The translations under genes were made by a program, and so were the position numbers. The notes under the pieces were generated by a model. That model was given only the letters and a program-made list of their open reading frames with translations. It did no database searches and had not been told where the DNA came from. A DNA stretch of 64,000 nt from JAOARY01 sp045345765 (lineage in GTDB: Bacteria; Bacillota; Clostridia; Peptostreptococcales; Peptostreptococcaceae), in the NCBI GenBank assembly GCA_045345765.1, contig CP148265.1, positions 1,426,001 to 1,490,000 of the forward strand, given 5' to 3'. Positions 34,699-43,765 of this stretch are shown here, one piece after another (positions within the stretch are counted from its first letter, which is position 1; every line of letters starts with the position of its first letter).

Positions 34699-34956
34699 AT
34701 GAGTACGGTTATAATGGGAATTTATATTGTTAAAAGAGAAGATGTTGCAACTTGTGTTCAAAACTTACTTACTAAATACGGTTGCATCATAAAAACTCGT
34801 CTAGGTTTGCATGAGAGCTTAGACAAATCTTGTTCTTCTAGGGGACTTATAATTTTAGAATTTGTTGAAGAGAATATTTCAAAGATTCAAGAGTTACAAG
34901 ACGAACTGAATAAGATTGATGGAGTAACTAGCAAGACTATGGATTTTAATTCTTAA
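34699..34956 (+). CDS. TM1266-type ACT-like regulator
   Basis: An 85-residue protein resembling the ACT/NikR-C-like family annotated as iron-only hydrogenase system regulator (TM1266 type): an N-terminal strand MGIYIVKRED, the motif LLTKYGCIIKTRLGLHE, CSSRGLIILEFV, and a C-terminal amphipathic helix with DELNKIDGV. Members are small ligand-binding-like proteins, often near [FeFe]-hydrogenase maturation genes, but none lie here. The ATG has GGGGGAT 5 bases upstream. Confidence 0.65.
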   Translation: MSTVIMGIYIVKREDVATCVQNLLTKYGCIIKTRLGLHESLDKSCSSRGLIILEFVEENISKIQELQDELNKIDGVTSKTMDFNS

Positions 34957-35025
34957 CCACTTATTGTTATAAGAAAGGTTAAATTTAGTACTTAAACTCA
35001 TTTAATTTTTTAATTCATTTGAACT

Positions 35026-35059
35026 CCAAGGGTATATTATTGGGGGATAATATATCTTG
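35026..35059 (+). ncRNA. structured 3' region, possible small RNA
   Basis: A hairpin with stem TATATTAT/ATAATATA, loop TGGGGG and outer pairing CAAG/CTTG, immediately followed by the terminator at 35063. Position suggests a structured 3' UTR or a small RNA derived from it. No known RNA family recognised. Confidence 0.3.
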
Positions 35060-35062
35060 TTG

Positions 35063-35092
35063 GTATCAGCTTTTTAGCTGATGCTTTTTTTT
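35063..35092 (+). terminator. terminator
   Basis: Stem GTATCAGCT/AGCTGATGC, TTTT loop, then eight T. Confidence 0.85.
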
Positions 35093-35096
35093 AAAA

Positions 35097-35140
35097 AAAG
35101 CTATGCGAAAGCGATTTAACAATCGCTCTTGCATAGCTTT
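35097..35140 (-). terminator. terminator for minus-strand exported protein gene
   Basis: Two-part stem: AAAGCTATGC/GCATAGCTTT and inner AGCGATT/AATCGCT. Confidence 0.8.
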
Positions 35141-35179
35141 ATTATCTATATTAATTATCAATCAAACCAAACTCGATAA

Positions 35180-35800
35180 CTATTTTTCCTCAAGATAATA
35201 TATCTTTTCGCTACTCTTAACATCAACATAAGATGCATTTTCCTTTTTTGTGGTATCGTCATTATAAATAACTTCTATAGAAGAAGTAGTACTATCATAG
35301 TGTGTATCTATTTTTTTGATATCACTACCTGAATACTTTACATCATATCTTACAAGATACTTCTTTTGCTTACAGTCATAAATCCCGATTTCTTTCTTTG
35401 AGCCCTTATTATAAAAATAATATATATTTTTATCCTTGTTGTAAGTATAAGTAGCATTTTTTTGTTTATTTAACACACTCTTTGGTATAAATATATCCTT
35501 AAGGTCTTTTTTAGGGATATCACTTGGTGTAGAGTCTTTTTCGACACAATGATCACAACTAGAATCAACAGTTGTATTTTCTCTTATACAAGTACCATCC
35601 TTAAAATAAATATCTACATAACCAGTACTATCACCCAAATTAACCTTAAACATTTGAAGAATTTCTTTATCATAATCTTTTGTATATATTGGAATTTTTA
35701 TATTCTTATTATTATCTTCAGATGCAAATGATGTGCAAATATTCATCATGCATAGTAAAATTATTATTGACGTTTTTTTTATGAATTTTTTAGAAAACAA
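35180..35800 (-). CDS. exported protein of unknown function
   Basis: A 206-residue protein with a signal peptide (KKTSIIILLCMMNICTSFA). The mature part has Cys pairs in GTCIREN, SSCDHCVEK and IYDCKQ, and several segments repeat a DIYFKDGT / VIYNDDTT motif, suggesting two related beta-rich halves. Start is TTG with AAAGGAG upstream. An inverted repeat CATAAT-N6-ATTATG about 32-49 bases upstream of the start may be an operator. No family recognised. Confidence 0.6.
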   Translation of the reverse strand: MFSKKFIKKTSIIILLCMMNICTSFASEDNNKNIKIPIYTKDYDKEILQMFKVNLGDSTGYVDIYFKDGTCIRENTTVDSSCDHCVEKDSTPSDIPKKDLKDIFIPKSVLNKQKNATYTYNKDKNIYYFYNKGSKKEIGIYDCKQKKYLVRYDVKYSGSDIKKIDTHYDSTTSSIEVIYNDDTTKKENASYVDVKSSEKIYYLEEK

Positions 35801-36014
35801 AAAACCAACTCCTTTTGTATTATTAAAGTGTCATAATTTCTCTATTATGGATGTAGTTTATCATTAATATGTGAAAAAGTAAATGATGTAGATAAAGATT
35901 TAAGAATATATATAGAATACATTAGTAATATGAAAGAAAAATAAAATTGATATGACGGTTTTTTAATTAAAATGTGAATGTATTTGATTGATAATCGCTA
36001 AAAAATAAAATATT

Positions 36015-36057
36015 TTGAAAGAAAATGATTGATTTTGAATGAAAAATATTTTATAAT
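36015..36057 (+). promoter_or_regulatory. fru operon promoter with candidate FruR operator
   Basis: -35 TTGATT (36029-36034), 17-base spacer, -10 TATAAT (36052-36057). Two direct repeats of TTGAAAGAAAAT (36015-36026) and TTGAATGAAAAA (36035-36046), 20 bases apart, bracket the -35. Direct repeats spaced by two helical turns are typical DeoR-family operators, so autorepression by FruR is likely. Confidence 0.6.
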
Positions 36058-36088
36058 AAAAATATAGATAAGGAAAAAGGTGATTTAT

Positions 36089-36838
36089 ATGTTGACTCAA
36101 GAAAGACAAGTACTTATTTTGAAAAAGTTGCAAGAAGAAAAGACTATAAAAATATCTGAAATTGTAAACATTACAAACTCGTCAGAATCTACCATAAGAA
36201 GAGATTTGACTCAACTTGAAAAAGAAAATAAATTAAGAAGAATTCATGGTGGAGCAACTTTGATTGATAGCAAAATAGAGGAACTTAGCTTTAATGAAAA
36301 AATGGTTCAAAATATGGAACAAAAGATTAAGATAGCAAAATATGCAGCCTCTTTGATAAAGGATGGAGATTGTATATATCTTGATGCTGGAACAACTACT
36401 TTTGAAATGATTCAATATATAAATAACAAAAATATTGTTATAGTTACAAATGGGCTAAAACATATAGATGCAATAGTAGAAAAAGAGATAGAAGCATATA
36501 TAATTGGTGGTTTTGTAAAGAGTAGTACAAAAGCTGTTGTTGGAATTAATGCTTTAAATGATTTGAAAAATTACAGATTCGATAAAGTTTTTTTAGGTAT
36601 GAATGGTATTGATTTAAAGAATGGATTTACAACCCCAGATTCAAACGAAGCTCATCTTAAAAAACTTGCTATGGATCTTGGTTTGGAAACTTATGTTTTG
36701 GCAGACAAATCTAAATTTAATAGAACGACATTTGTTAAAGTAGCGAATTTGTATGAGGCTACTGTAATTGTCGATGAAGAAGTTTTTAATATGGATAAAT
36801 ACTTAAATGAAACAAATATAAAGGTTGTGATTAAATGA
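36089..36838 (+). CDS. fruR: DeoR-family fructose operon repressor FruR
   Basis: A 249-residue DeoR-type repressor. N-terminal HTH (MLTQERQVLILKKLQEEK, then SESTIRRDLTQLEKENKLRR) and a C-terminal sugar-phosphate sensor domain with D-A-G-T-T (YLDAGTTTFEM), IVTNGL and MGMNGID-like motifs. Context with fruK and fruA indicates sensing of fructose 1-phosphate and control of this operon. Start is the ATG at 36089 with AAGGTGA upstream. It overlaps fruK by 4 bases (ATGA). Confidence 0.9.
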   Translation: MLTQERQVLILKKLQEEKTIKISEIVNITNSSESTIRRDLTQLEKENKLRRIHGGATLIDSKIEELSFNEKMVQNMEQKIKIAKYAASLIKDGDCIYLDAGTTTFEMIQYINNKNIVIVTNGLKHIDAIVEKEIEAYIIGGFVKSSTKAVVGINALNDLKNYRFDKVFLGMNGIDLKNGFTTPDSNEAHLKKLAMDLGLETYVLADKSKFNRTTFVKVANLYEATVIVDEEVFNMDKYLNETNIKVVIK

Positions 36839-37746
36839 TTTACACACTTACATTAAATCCTGCAATAGATTATTTAGTATTTGTGGATGAATTTGAAAGT
36901 GGCAAACTAAACAGAAGCAAAAAGGAATATAAATTTGCTGGTGGAAAAGGTATAAATGTATCGAGAGTATTAAAGAATATGGATTTAAAAAGCATAGCAT
37001 TTGGCTTTATAGGTGGTTTTAGTGGAGAGTATCTAAAGAGTTTACTTGAAAAAGAAGATATTGAATCTGATTTTGTAAAAGTAGATGGGGATACTAGAAT
37101 TAATATCAAATTAAAGTCTAATGAAGAAACAGAGATAAATGCAAATGCTCCAGAAATTAAAGAAAGTGATATTGACTTGTTGCTTACAAAAATAGATGGG
37201 TTAAAAAAAGATGATATATTAGTTTTGGCGGGTAATATTCCTAGTACAATGCCAAATAATATCTATGAAATAATTTTAAAAAGACTTGAAAAAAAGGGAA
37301 TCAAAGCATTAGTAGATACAACTAAAGAAAGTCTTTTATGTACTTTAAAATACAAGCCTTTTTTGATAAAACCAAATATAGTCGAATTAGAGGAATTATT
37401 TGATACAAAAATAGAAACTGAAGAAGAGATTATAAAATATTCAAAGGAGTTATTGAAAAAAGGTGCTAAAAATATCATAGTTTCAATGGGTAAAGATGGA
37501 GCATTATTTATTAATGAAAATAATATTTATAAAGCAAATGCCCCAAAGGGTGAACTTATAAATTCTGTTGGTGCAGGAGATTCTATGGTTGCTGGTTTTA
37601 TCTACAAATATATCGAAACAAAAGATTTGATGAAGAGTTTTAGATATAGTGTAGCAAGTGGTAGTGCAACTGCATTTTCAAAGGATTTGGCAAAGATAAA
37701 AGATATAAAGGATTTGTTTTTAGATATTTTAGTTGAAGAAAGATAA
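36835..37746 (+). CDS. fruK: 1-phosphofructokinase
   Basis: A 303-residue PfkB-family kinase that phosphorylates fructose 1-phosphate to fructose 1,6-bisphosphate. Motifs: TLNPAIDYLVFVDEF, GGKGINVSRVLKNMD, and the C-terminal ATP/anion hole GAGDSMVAGF with catalytic Asp. Lies between fruR and the fructose PTS, with which it forms a pathway: FruA delivers fructose 1-phosphate, FruK commits it to glycolysis. Confidence 0.93.
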   Translation: MIYTLTLNPAIDYLVFVDEFESGKLNRSKKEYKFAGGKGINVSRVLKNMDLKSIAFGFIGGFSGEYLKSLLEKEDIESDFVKVDGDTRINIKLKSNEETEINANAPEIKESDIDLLLTKIDGLKKDDILVLAGNIPSTMPNNIYEIILKRLEKKGIKALVDTTKESLLCTLKYKPFLIKPNIVELEELFDTKIETEEEIIKYSKELLKKGAKNIIVSMGKDGALFINENNIYKANAPKGELINSVGAGDSMVAGFIYKYIETKDLMKSFRYSVASGSATAFSKDLAKIKDIKDLFLDILVEER

Positions 37747-37806
37747 GAATTTTTAATATTTTTATTTTTCTTTTTCTTCATAGATATTATATGAAAGGAG
37801 AATTTT

Positions 37807-39681
37807 ATGAAAATTACAGAACTTTTAAAGAAGGATACGATAATACTTAAATTAAAGTCTAAGACAAAGGAAAACGTTTTGGATGAGCTTGTTGACAAAT
37901 TATATGAAGCAGATAGATTAAATGATAAAGAAAAATTTAAATCGGAGATATTAAAAAGGGAAAGTCAGTCATCAACTGGTGTTGGAGATGGTATAGCTAT
38001 TCCTCATGCGAAGACTGATGCTGTAAGGATTCCTTCTTTAGCGTTTGGTTATTCAAAGGAAGGGATTGATTTTGATTCTTTTGATTCAAAAAAAGCACAT
38101 ATATTTTTTATGATTGCAGGGTCAAAGGATGCCTCAAATGAGCATTTAGAAACTTTATCAAAATTATCTGTAATGTTATTGAAAGAAGAATTTAGAACAG
38201 CTCTAGGAAATGCAAAGTCTAAGGAAGAAATATTAAATCTTATAAATGAACAGGAATTGTTAGAAGAAAAGCCAAAAGAGGAAGTAAAAATAGAGGAAAA
38301 TAAGGATTTGATTCTAGCTGTAACTGCTTGTCCAACTGGAATTGCACATACTTATATGGCAGCAGATATGTTAAAGGATAAAGCATCTGCAATGAATATT
38401 AATTTTAAGGTCGAAACTAATGGTTCAACTGGTGCAAAAAATCCACTATCAGATGAGGATATAAAAAGAGCAAAATGTATAATTGTTGCAGCTGATAAAA
38501 AAGTTCAGATGGCTAGATTTGAAGGTAAAAATGTAATAGAAGTTCCAGTTTCAAAAGCCATAAAAGAACCTGAAAAATTATTAAAAGATGCACTAAAGCA
38601 AAAAGGTAGAATATATAGGCATGAAAATTCTAATGAAGATAAAGAAAGTCCAAAGAGAACAGGTTTTTATAAGCATCTTATGAATGGGGTATCAAATATG
38701 CTACCATTCGTAGTTGGTGGAGGTATATTAATTGCTCTATCTTTTGTATTTGGAATAAAGGCATTTGATCCAAATGATCCATCATTTCATCCTTTTGCCA
38801 AACTTCTTATGGATATTGGTGGAGGAAATGCATTTAAATTAATGATTCCAGTTTTAGCTGGTTTTATTGGGATGAGTATTGCAGATAGACCAGGTTTTGC
38901 ACCTGCTATGGTTGGTGGACTTATAGCAACTAATAGTGGCGCAGGATTTTTGGGTGGACTTATAGCAGCATTTTTAGGTGGTTATAGTATATTATTATTA
39001 AAAAAATTATTTAAAAATTTACCAAGTTCATTAGAAGGAATCAAGCCAGTTTTGATATATCCAGTACTTGGGATATTTATAACAGGTGCTACAATGCTTT
39101 TATTTGTAGTTTCGCCAGTGACTATCTTAAATGAATCTTTACAAACTTGGTTAAATTCAATGGGAACAACTAATAAAGTTATACTGGGACTTATATTAGG
39201 TGGTATGATGGCTGTTGATATGGGAGGGCCTATAAACAAGGCTGCATTTACTTTTGGTATAGCCATGATTGATGCTGGTAATTTTACACCACATGCAGCA
39301 GTTATGGCTGGTGGAATGGTTCCACCTCTTGGAATAGCTTTAGCTACAACATTATTTGCAAATAAATTTACAAAAAAAGAACAAGATGCAGGAAAAACAT
39401 GCTATATAATGGGGATATCGTTTATAACAGAAGGTGCGATACCTTTTGCAGCAGCAGATCCAGCAAAGATTTTACCATCAGCGATAGTTGGTTCGGCAAT
39501 TGCAGGAGCTTTAAGTATGGTATTTAATATAGGTCTTCCAGCACCTCATGGTGGAATGTTTGTAATCCCTTTAGTATATGGAAAACCACTATTATATTTA
39601 CTAGCTATATTAATAGGTTCTTTGGTAACTGCATTAATGATTGGATTTTTGAAAAAAGATATAAAAGAATTAGAAATTTAA
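37807..39681 (+). CDS. fruA: fructose PTS EIIABC component
   Basis: A 624-residue fusion protein: EIIA (residues 1-145) with the phospho-His in GIAIPHAKT, EIIB (about 170-265) with the phospho-Cys in AVTACPTGIAHTYMAADML, and EIIC (about 285-620) with spans and GGPINKAAFTFG and EGAIPFAAADP motifs. It imports fructose and phosphorylates it to fructose 1-phosphate. Last gene of the fru operon; 60 bases after fruK, with an AAAGGAG ribosome site. Confidence 0.94.
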   Translation: MKITELLKKDTIILKLKSKTKENVLDELVDKLYEADRLNDKEKFKSEILKRESQSSTGVGDGIAIPHAKTDAVRIPSLAFGYSKEGIDFDSFDSKKAHIFFMIAGSKDASNEHLETLSKLSVMLLKEEFRTALGNAKSKEEILNLINEQELLEEKPKEEVKIEENKDLILAVTACPTGIAHTYMAADMLKDKASAMNINFKVETNGSTGAKNPLSDEDIKRAKCIIVAADKKVQMARFEGKNVIEVPVSKAIKEPEKLLKDALKQKGRIYRHENSNEDKESPKRTGFYKHLMNGVSNMLPFVVGGGILIALSFVFGIKAFDPNDPSFHPFAKLLMDIGGGNAFKLMIPVLAGFIGMSIADRPGFAPAMVGGLIATNSGAGFLGGLIAAFLGGYSILLLKKLFKNLPSSLEGIKPVLIYPVLGIFITGATMLLFVVSPVTILNESLQTWLNSMGTTNKVILGLILGGMMAVDMGGPINKAAFTFGIAMIDAGNFTPHAAVMAGGMVPPLGIALATTLFANKFTKKEQDAGKTCYIMGISFITEGAIPFAAADPAKILPSAIVGSAIAGALSMVFNIGLPAPHGGMFVIPLVYGKPLLYLLAILIGSLVTALMIGFLKKDIKELEI

Positions 39682-39691
39682 AAATTTATTG

Positions 39692-39720
39692 TTGACACAT
39701 AATTTTATAGACTTTATAAT
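39692..39720 (+). promoter_or_regulatory. serS promoter
   Basis: Consensus TTGACA (39692-39697), 17-base spacer, TATAAT (39715-39720), directly upstream of the T-box leader. Confidence 0.9.
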
Positions 39721-39742
39721 TAAATAAAATTAATATTTAAAA

Positions 39743-39981
39743 AATGTTGAAAGAGATTAGTAAAAGAATAGTTTATTTTAAGAGAGCAAATGGTTGGTGT
39801 GAATTTGCAATAAAAGTCTTTGAATCTACTCTGGAGTTTTGAGATGAATTTAAGTAATTTCAACGTAAATAGGCGTTAACTATATAAGGTGGCAAAGATA
39901 TTTAAATATTTTTGCAACTAGGGTGGCAACGCGGAGAATATATACCTTCGTCCCTTTTTTATAAGGGATGGAGGTTTTTTT
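39743..39981 (+). ncRNA. T-box leader, serine-specific
   Basis: The T-box sequence AGGGTGGCAACGCGG is at 39920-39934. Stem I is closed by GTTGAAA (39746) and TTTCAAC (39858), contains the AGAGA motif, and carries TCT at 39825-39827 in the specifier position before ACTCTGGAG. TCT is a serine codon, matching serS downstream. The terminator is at about 39945-39981 (CCTTCGTCCCT pairing with AGGGATGGAGG, T run), competing with an antiterminator formed by the T-box sequence. Uncharged tRNA-Ser would allow read-through into serS. Confidence 0.92.
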
Positions 39982-40022
39982 ATGTATAAAAAAAGATTAA
40001 TCAAATATTAGGAGGATGAACC

Positions 40023-41294
40023 ATGTTAGATATTAGAAGAATTAGAAACGACTTAGCTGAGATTAAAAGACTTATGTCTAAAAGAGGAGAAGCAGATTTT
40101 GATTTAGACAAAGCAATAGAATTAGATGATAAAAGAAGAGAATTATTACAAGAAGTTGAAGTATTAAAGAGTGAATCTAACACATCTTCTAAACTTATAC
40201 CAGTTTACAAAAAAGAAGGAAAAGATACAGCGGAACTTATGGAAAAATTAAAAGGTCTTTCTGATAAAATAAAAGCGCTTGATGTTAAGGTTAAAGAAGT
40301 TGAAGGGGAACTTAGAGATTTATTATTAGGAATACCAAATGTACCTCATGAAGATGTACCTCAAGGTGAAACTGACGATGATAATGTAGAAGCTTGGAAG
40401 TTTATGGAGCCTACTGAATTTGATTTTGAACCAAAGGCACATTGGGAAGTTGGAACGAATTTAGATATATTAGATTTTGAAGCAGCTGCTAAAATAACTG
40501 GTTCAAGATTTACATTATACAAGGATTTAGGAGCTAGACTTGAAAGAAGTATTATAAACTTCTTCTTAAATACACATGCAGATAATGGTTATACTGAAAT
40601 GTTACCTCCATTTATAGCTAATAGAGCAAGTTTTGTTGGTACAGGCCAATTACCTAAATTTGAAGAAGATATGTTCAAATTAGAAGGATTAGATTATTTC
40701 TTAATACCAACTGCTGAAGTACCAGTAACTAATATTCATAGAGATGAAATATTAACTTCTGATGCTTTACCAATTAAATATACAGCTTATACTCCATGCT
40801 TTAGATCAGAAGCAGGTTCAGCTGGTAGAGATACAAGAGGTCTTATAAGACAACATCAATTTAACAAAGTTGAACTAGTTAAATTCGTATTACCTGAAGA
40901 ATCTTACAATGAATTAGAAGGTTTAGTTAAGGATGCAGAAAGTGTATTAAAAGCATTAAAACTTCCTTATAGAGTTGTTAAAATATGTTCAGGAGATTTA
41001 GGATTTACTGCTGCATTTAAATATGATATAGAAGTTTGGATGCCAAGTTACAATAGATATGTTGAAATATCTTCTTGTTCTAATTTTGAAGATTTCCAAG
41101 CTAGAAGAGCTGGAATTAGATTCAAAAGAGATAAAAAGAGCAAAGCTGAATTTGTTCACACTCTTAATGGTTCAGGCGTTGCTATAGGAAGAACTGTAGC
41201 GGCTATACTTGAAAATTACCAACAAGCAGATGGTTCTGTAGTTGTGCCAGAAGTATTAAGACCATATATGGGTGTAGATTTAATTAAAAAATAA
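40023..41294 (+). CDS. serS: seryl-tRNA synthetase
   Basis: A 423-residue class II synthetase charging tRNA-Ser. N-terminal long coiled-coil arm (about residues 25-105) for the tRNA variable arm, then the class II core: motif 1 around GARLERSIINFFLNTH, motif 2 FRSEAGSAGRDTRGLIRQHQF, motif 3 LNGSGVAIGRTVAAILENYQ. Length is standard. AGGAGG upstream of the ATG. Controlled by the serine T-box. A tRNA-Ser gene lies 9 kb downstream. Confidence 0.97.
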   Translation: MLDIRRIRNDLAEIKRLMSKRGEADFDLDKAIELDDKRRELLQEVEVLKSESNTSSKLIPVYKKEGKDTAELMEKLKGLSDKIKALDVKVKEVEGELRDLLLGIPNVPHEDVPQGETDDDNVEAWKFMEPTEFDFEPKAHWEVGTNLDILDFEAAAKITGSRFTLYKDLGARLERSIINFFLNTHADNGYTEMLPPFIANRASFVGTGQLPKFEEDMFKLEGLDYFLIPTAEVPVTNIHRDEILTSDALPIKYTAYTPCFRSEAGSAGRDTRGLIRQHQFNKVELVKFVLPEESYNELEGLVKDAESVLKALKLPYRVVKICSGDLGFTAAFKYDIEVWMPSYNRYVEISSCSNFEDFQARRAGIRFKRDKKSKAEFVHTLNGSGVAIGRTVAAILENYQQADGSVVVPEVLRPYMGVDLIKK

Positions 41295-41326
41295 TTTATG
41301 AGAAATTACTATTATAAAAATTAGAA

Positions 41327-41388
41327 AAAAACTACTATAAAATTAATTGTTGATATTTATATCAATATAATTTTGTAGTAGTTTTTTT
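41327..41388 (+). terminator. terminator of serS
   Basis: An 18-bp outer stem (AAAACTACTATAAAATTA with TAATTTTGTAGTAGTTTT) and an inner TTGATA/TATCAA hairpin, then T run. Confidence 0.85.
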
Positions 41389-41477
41389 TATTCAAAAACT
41401 TCCTACAATAGGGTAGTTAAAGAATAATATAAAAGGGTAAATAGTACATATAAAAGATTAATATAAGGAGAATTTTT

Positions 41478-42590
41478 ATGAAAAAAACTATTATTAATAT
41501 ATTTGGTGTTTTGTTTTTGACTATATTACTAACATCTTGTTCTAAAAAAGATATAAAAATAGGATTTTCTGCAACTTTAACAGGTTCTTATTCAGAACTT
41601 GGTGTTGCAGAACGGAATGCTGTTTTGATTGCAGTTGATGAAATAAATAGAAATGGTGGTATTGATGGTAGAAAAATAGATTTGGTAATAAGAGATGATA
41701 AAGGTAGTAATGAAGGTGCTAAAGAAGCCATTGAAGAGTTTAAAGCACTGGGAATAGATATAATAATAGCATTTGGAACAAGTAACAGAGCTGATGTAGT
41801 AAAGGAAGCAATTGCAAAGGATAAACTGTTATTTATATCTCCTACTATAACAACAACAAAAATGACAGGTATTGATGATAATTTTATAAGAATTATATCA
41901 GATTTAAAAAGACAATCAGAAGTTTTGGGGGAAATGGTTTATGAAGATTTAAAAATTTCTGAAGTTGGAGTTATATATGATGGAAAAAATAAAGGCTTTT
42001 CAGATTTAGTATTTGAAAATTTTAAAGAATACTATTCTAATGTGGGTGGAAAGATAATATTTGAATACACGATAACTGAAGATGTTCCAAGATTAGAATT
42101 AATAAGAGAACTTTTGTTAAAAAGTGATGCTAAGGGTGTTGTAGTGGTTGCTAATTCAGTAGATTCAGCATCTATAACTCAAGAAATTAGAAAACATGAT
42201 AAAGATATAAAGATATTCATGAGCAATTGGGGTATGACTGGTGATTTCATAGGACATAGTGGAAAAGCTGCTGAAAATGTATATTTTGCAAGCAATTTTA
42301 AGCCAAATAATACAGATGAAGATTATTTGGAGTTTTTTGAGAAGTACACAAGTAGATTTGATAAAGAGCCATCTTATGCTGCTATATTTGCGTATGAATC
42401 TGTTATAGTTCTGAATGAAGCTATAAAAAGAAAGGGAACAAATATAGATAAATTAAAAAAAGAAATACTTAAAATATCAGTATTTGATGGTCTTCAAGGT
42501 GATTTTATTATAGACGAGTTTGGTGATGTAAAAAGAGAAATATATAAAATTAAGGTTGAAGATAGTAAATATAAAGGTTTAAATGAATAA
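41478..42590 (+). CDS. LivK-like substrate-binding lipoprotein 1
   Basis: A 370-residue type I periplasmic-binding-fold protein (Peripla_BP_6). Lipobox LLTSC near residues 17-21. The family N-terminal pattern is clear: IGFSATLTGSYSELG, VDEINRNGGIDGRKIDLVI, RDDKG. Relatives bind amino acids, amides or other small ligands for LIV-type transporters. It opens an operon of four such proteins and a sensor kinase, with no permease or ATPase genes. Very similar to protein 2 (shared EEFKALGIDIIIAF and GLQGDFIID). A sensing rather than transport role is inferred. Confidence 0.85.
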   Translation: MKKTIINIFGVLFLTILLTSCSKKDIKIGFSATLTGSYSELGVAERNAVLIAVDEINRNGGIDGRKIDLVIRDDKGSNEGAKEAIEEFKALGIDIIIAFGTSNRADVVKEAIAKDKLLFISPTITTTKMTGIDDNFIRIISDLKRQSEVLGEMVYEDLKISEVGVIYDGKNKGFSDLVFENFKEYYSNVGGKIIFEYTITEDVPRLELIRELLLKSDAKGVVVVANSVDSASITQEIRKHDKDIKIFMSNWGMTGDFIGHSGKAAENVYFASNFKPNNTDEDYLEFFEKYTSRFDKEPSYAAIFAYESVIVLNEAIKRKGTNIDKLKKEILKISVFDGLQGDFIIDEFGDVKREIYKIKVEDSKYKGLNE

Positions 42591-42634
42591 TGCTTCTGCA
42601 AGAAATTAACAAAAAAAATATAAGGGGTAGTATT

Positions 42635-43750
42635 ATGAAAAAAAATTTTTTGATTGTTTATTTAATTTTTTTGATTGGCATATCTATGATATCCTGTTCA
42701 AAAAAAGACATAAAAATTGGTTTTTCTGCTACTTTGACAGGGGCTTATTCAGAAATGGGTGTGTCTCAAAGAGATGGTGTTTTGATTGCAGTTGAAGAGA
42801 TTAATGAAAATGGTGGAATTAATGGCAGAAAAATAGATTTAGTTATAAGAGATAATAAAGGAAATGTTAAAGGTGCTAAAGAAGCAATTGAAGAGTTTAA
42901 AGCATTGGGAATAGATATAATAATAGCATTTGCAATGAGTAACATGAGTGATGTTATAGAAGATGCAATGGTAAAAGATGAGCTTTTATTTATATCGCCA
43001 ACAATTTCAACAACAAAAATGACAGGAATAGATGATAATTTTATAAGAGTGATACCAGATTTAAAGAGACAATCAGAAGTTTTGGGGGAACTTGTTTATG
43101 ATGATTTAAAAATTTTTGATATTGGAATTGTATATGATATAAAAAATAGAGGTTTTTCAGATCTTTTATTTGATGATTTTAAAGAAATTTATTCGAATAA
43201 GGGGGGGCAAAGTGTATTTGAGTATAAAATAACAGAAGAAAATCCAAGATTAGAACTTATAAGGACACTTTTGTTAAAAAGTAATTCAAAGGGAGTTTTA
43301 ATAATAGCTAATTCGGTTGATTCGGCATCAATAAGTCAAGAAATAAGAAAATATGATAAGGATATAAAGATAATTATAAGCAATTGGGGAATGACTGGTG
43401 ATTTTATAGCTTATAGTGGGAAAAACGTTAAGAATATTTATTTTTCGACTAACTTTGATATAAACAGTAAAGATGAAGATTATTTAAAATTTTTAGAAAT
43501 ATATAAGGCTAAATTCGATAAAGAACCTTCATATGCTTCGATATATGGATATGAATCAGTTATGGTATTGAAGGAAGGAATAAAAAAAGTAGGAACTAAT
43601 ATCAAAAGACTAAAAAAAGCAATAATAGATATCTCAAAATATGATGGTCTTCAAGGTGATTTTATTATAGATAAATTTGGTGATGTGAAAAGAGAAATAT
43701 ATAAAATTAAAGTAGAAGATTCTAGGTATAAGAACTTAGATGAAAAATAA
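42635..43750 (+). CDS. LivK-like substrate-binding lipoprotein 2
   Basis: A 371-residue paralogue of protein 1 with lipobox ISMISC. Large stretches are nearly identical to protein 1, so this is a recent tandem duplication. Differences concentrate in the middle of the protein (YDIKNRGFSDLLFDDFKEIY). The start is the ATG at 42635 preceded by AAGGGG; an in-frame start 15 codons earlier has no ribosome site. 15 bases separate it from protein 3. Confidence 0.85.
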   Translation: MKKNFLIVYLIFLIGISMISCSKKDIKIGFSATLTGAYSEMGVSQRDGVLIAVEEINENGGINGRKIDLVIRDNKGNVKGAKEAIEEFKALGIDIIIAFAMSNMSDVIEDAMVKDELLFISPTISTTKMTGIDDNFIRVIPDLKRQSEVLGELVYDDLKIFDIGIVYDIKNRGFSDLLFDDFKEIYSNKGGQSVFEYKITEENPRLELIRTLLLKSNSKGVLIIANSVDSASISQEIRKYDKDIKIIISNWGMTGDFIAYSGKNVKNIYFSTNFDINSKDEDYLKFLEIYKAKFDKEPSYASIYGYESVMVLKEGIKKVGTNIKRLKKAIIDISKYDGLQGDFIIDKFGDVKREIYKIKVEDSRYKNLDEK

Positions 43751-43765
43751 CTAAGGGGATGTATT

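Noticed and set aside
34512..34733. 73-codon frame upstream of the TM1266-like gene
   Set aside because: No ribosome site; the product is Ile/Lys/Tyr-rich noise and overlaps the start of the supported gene.
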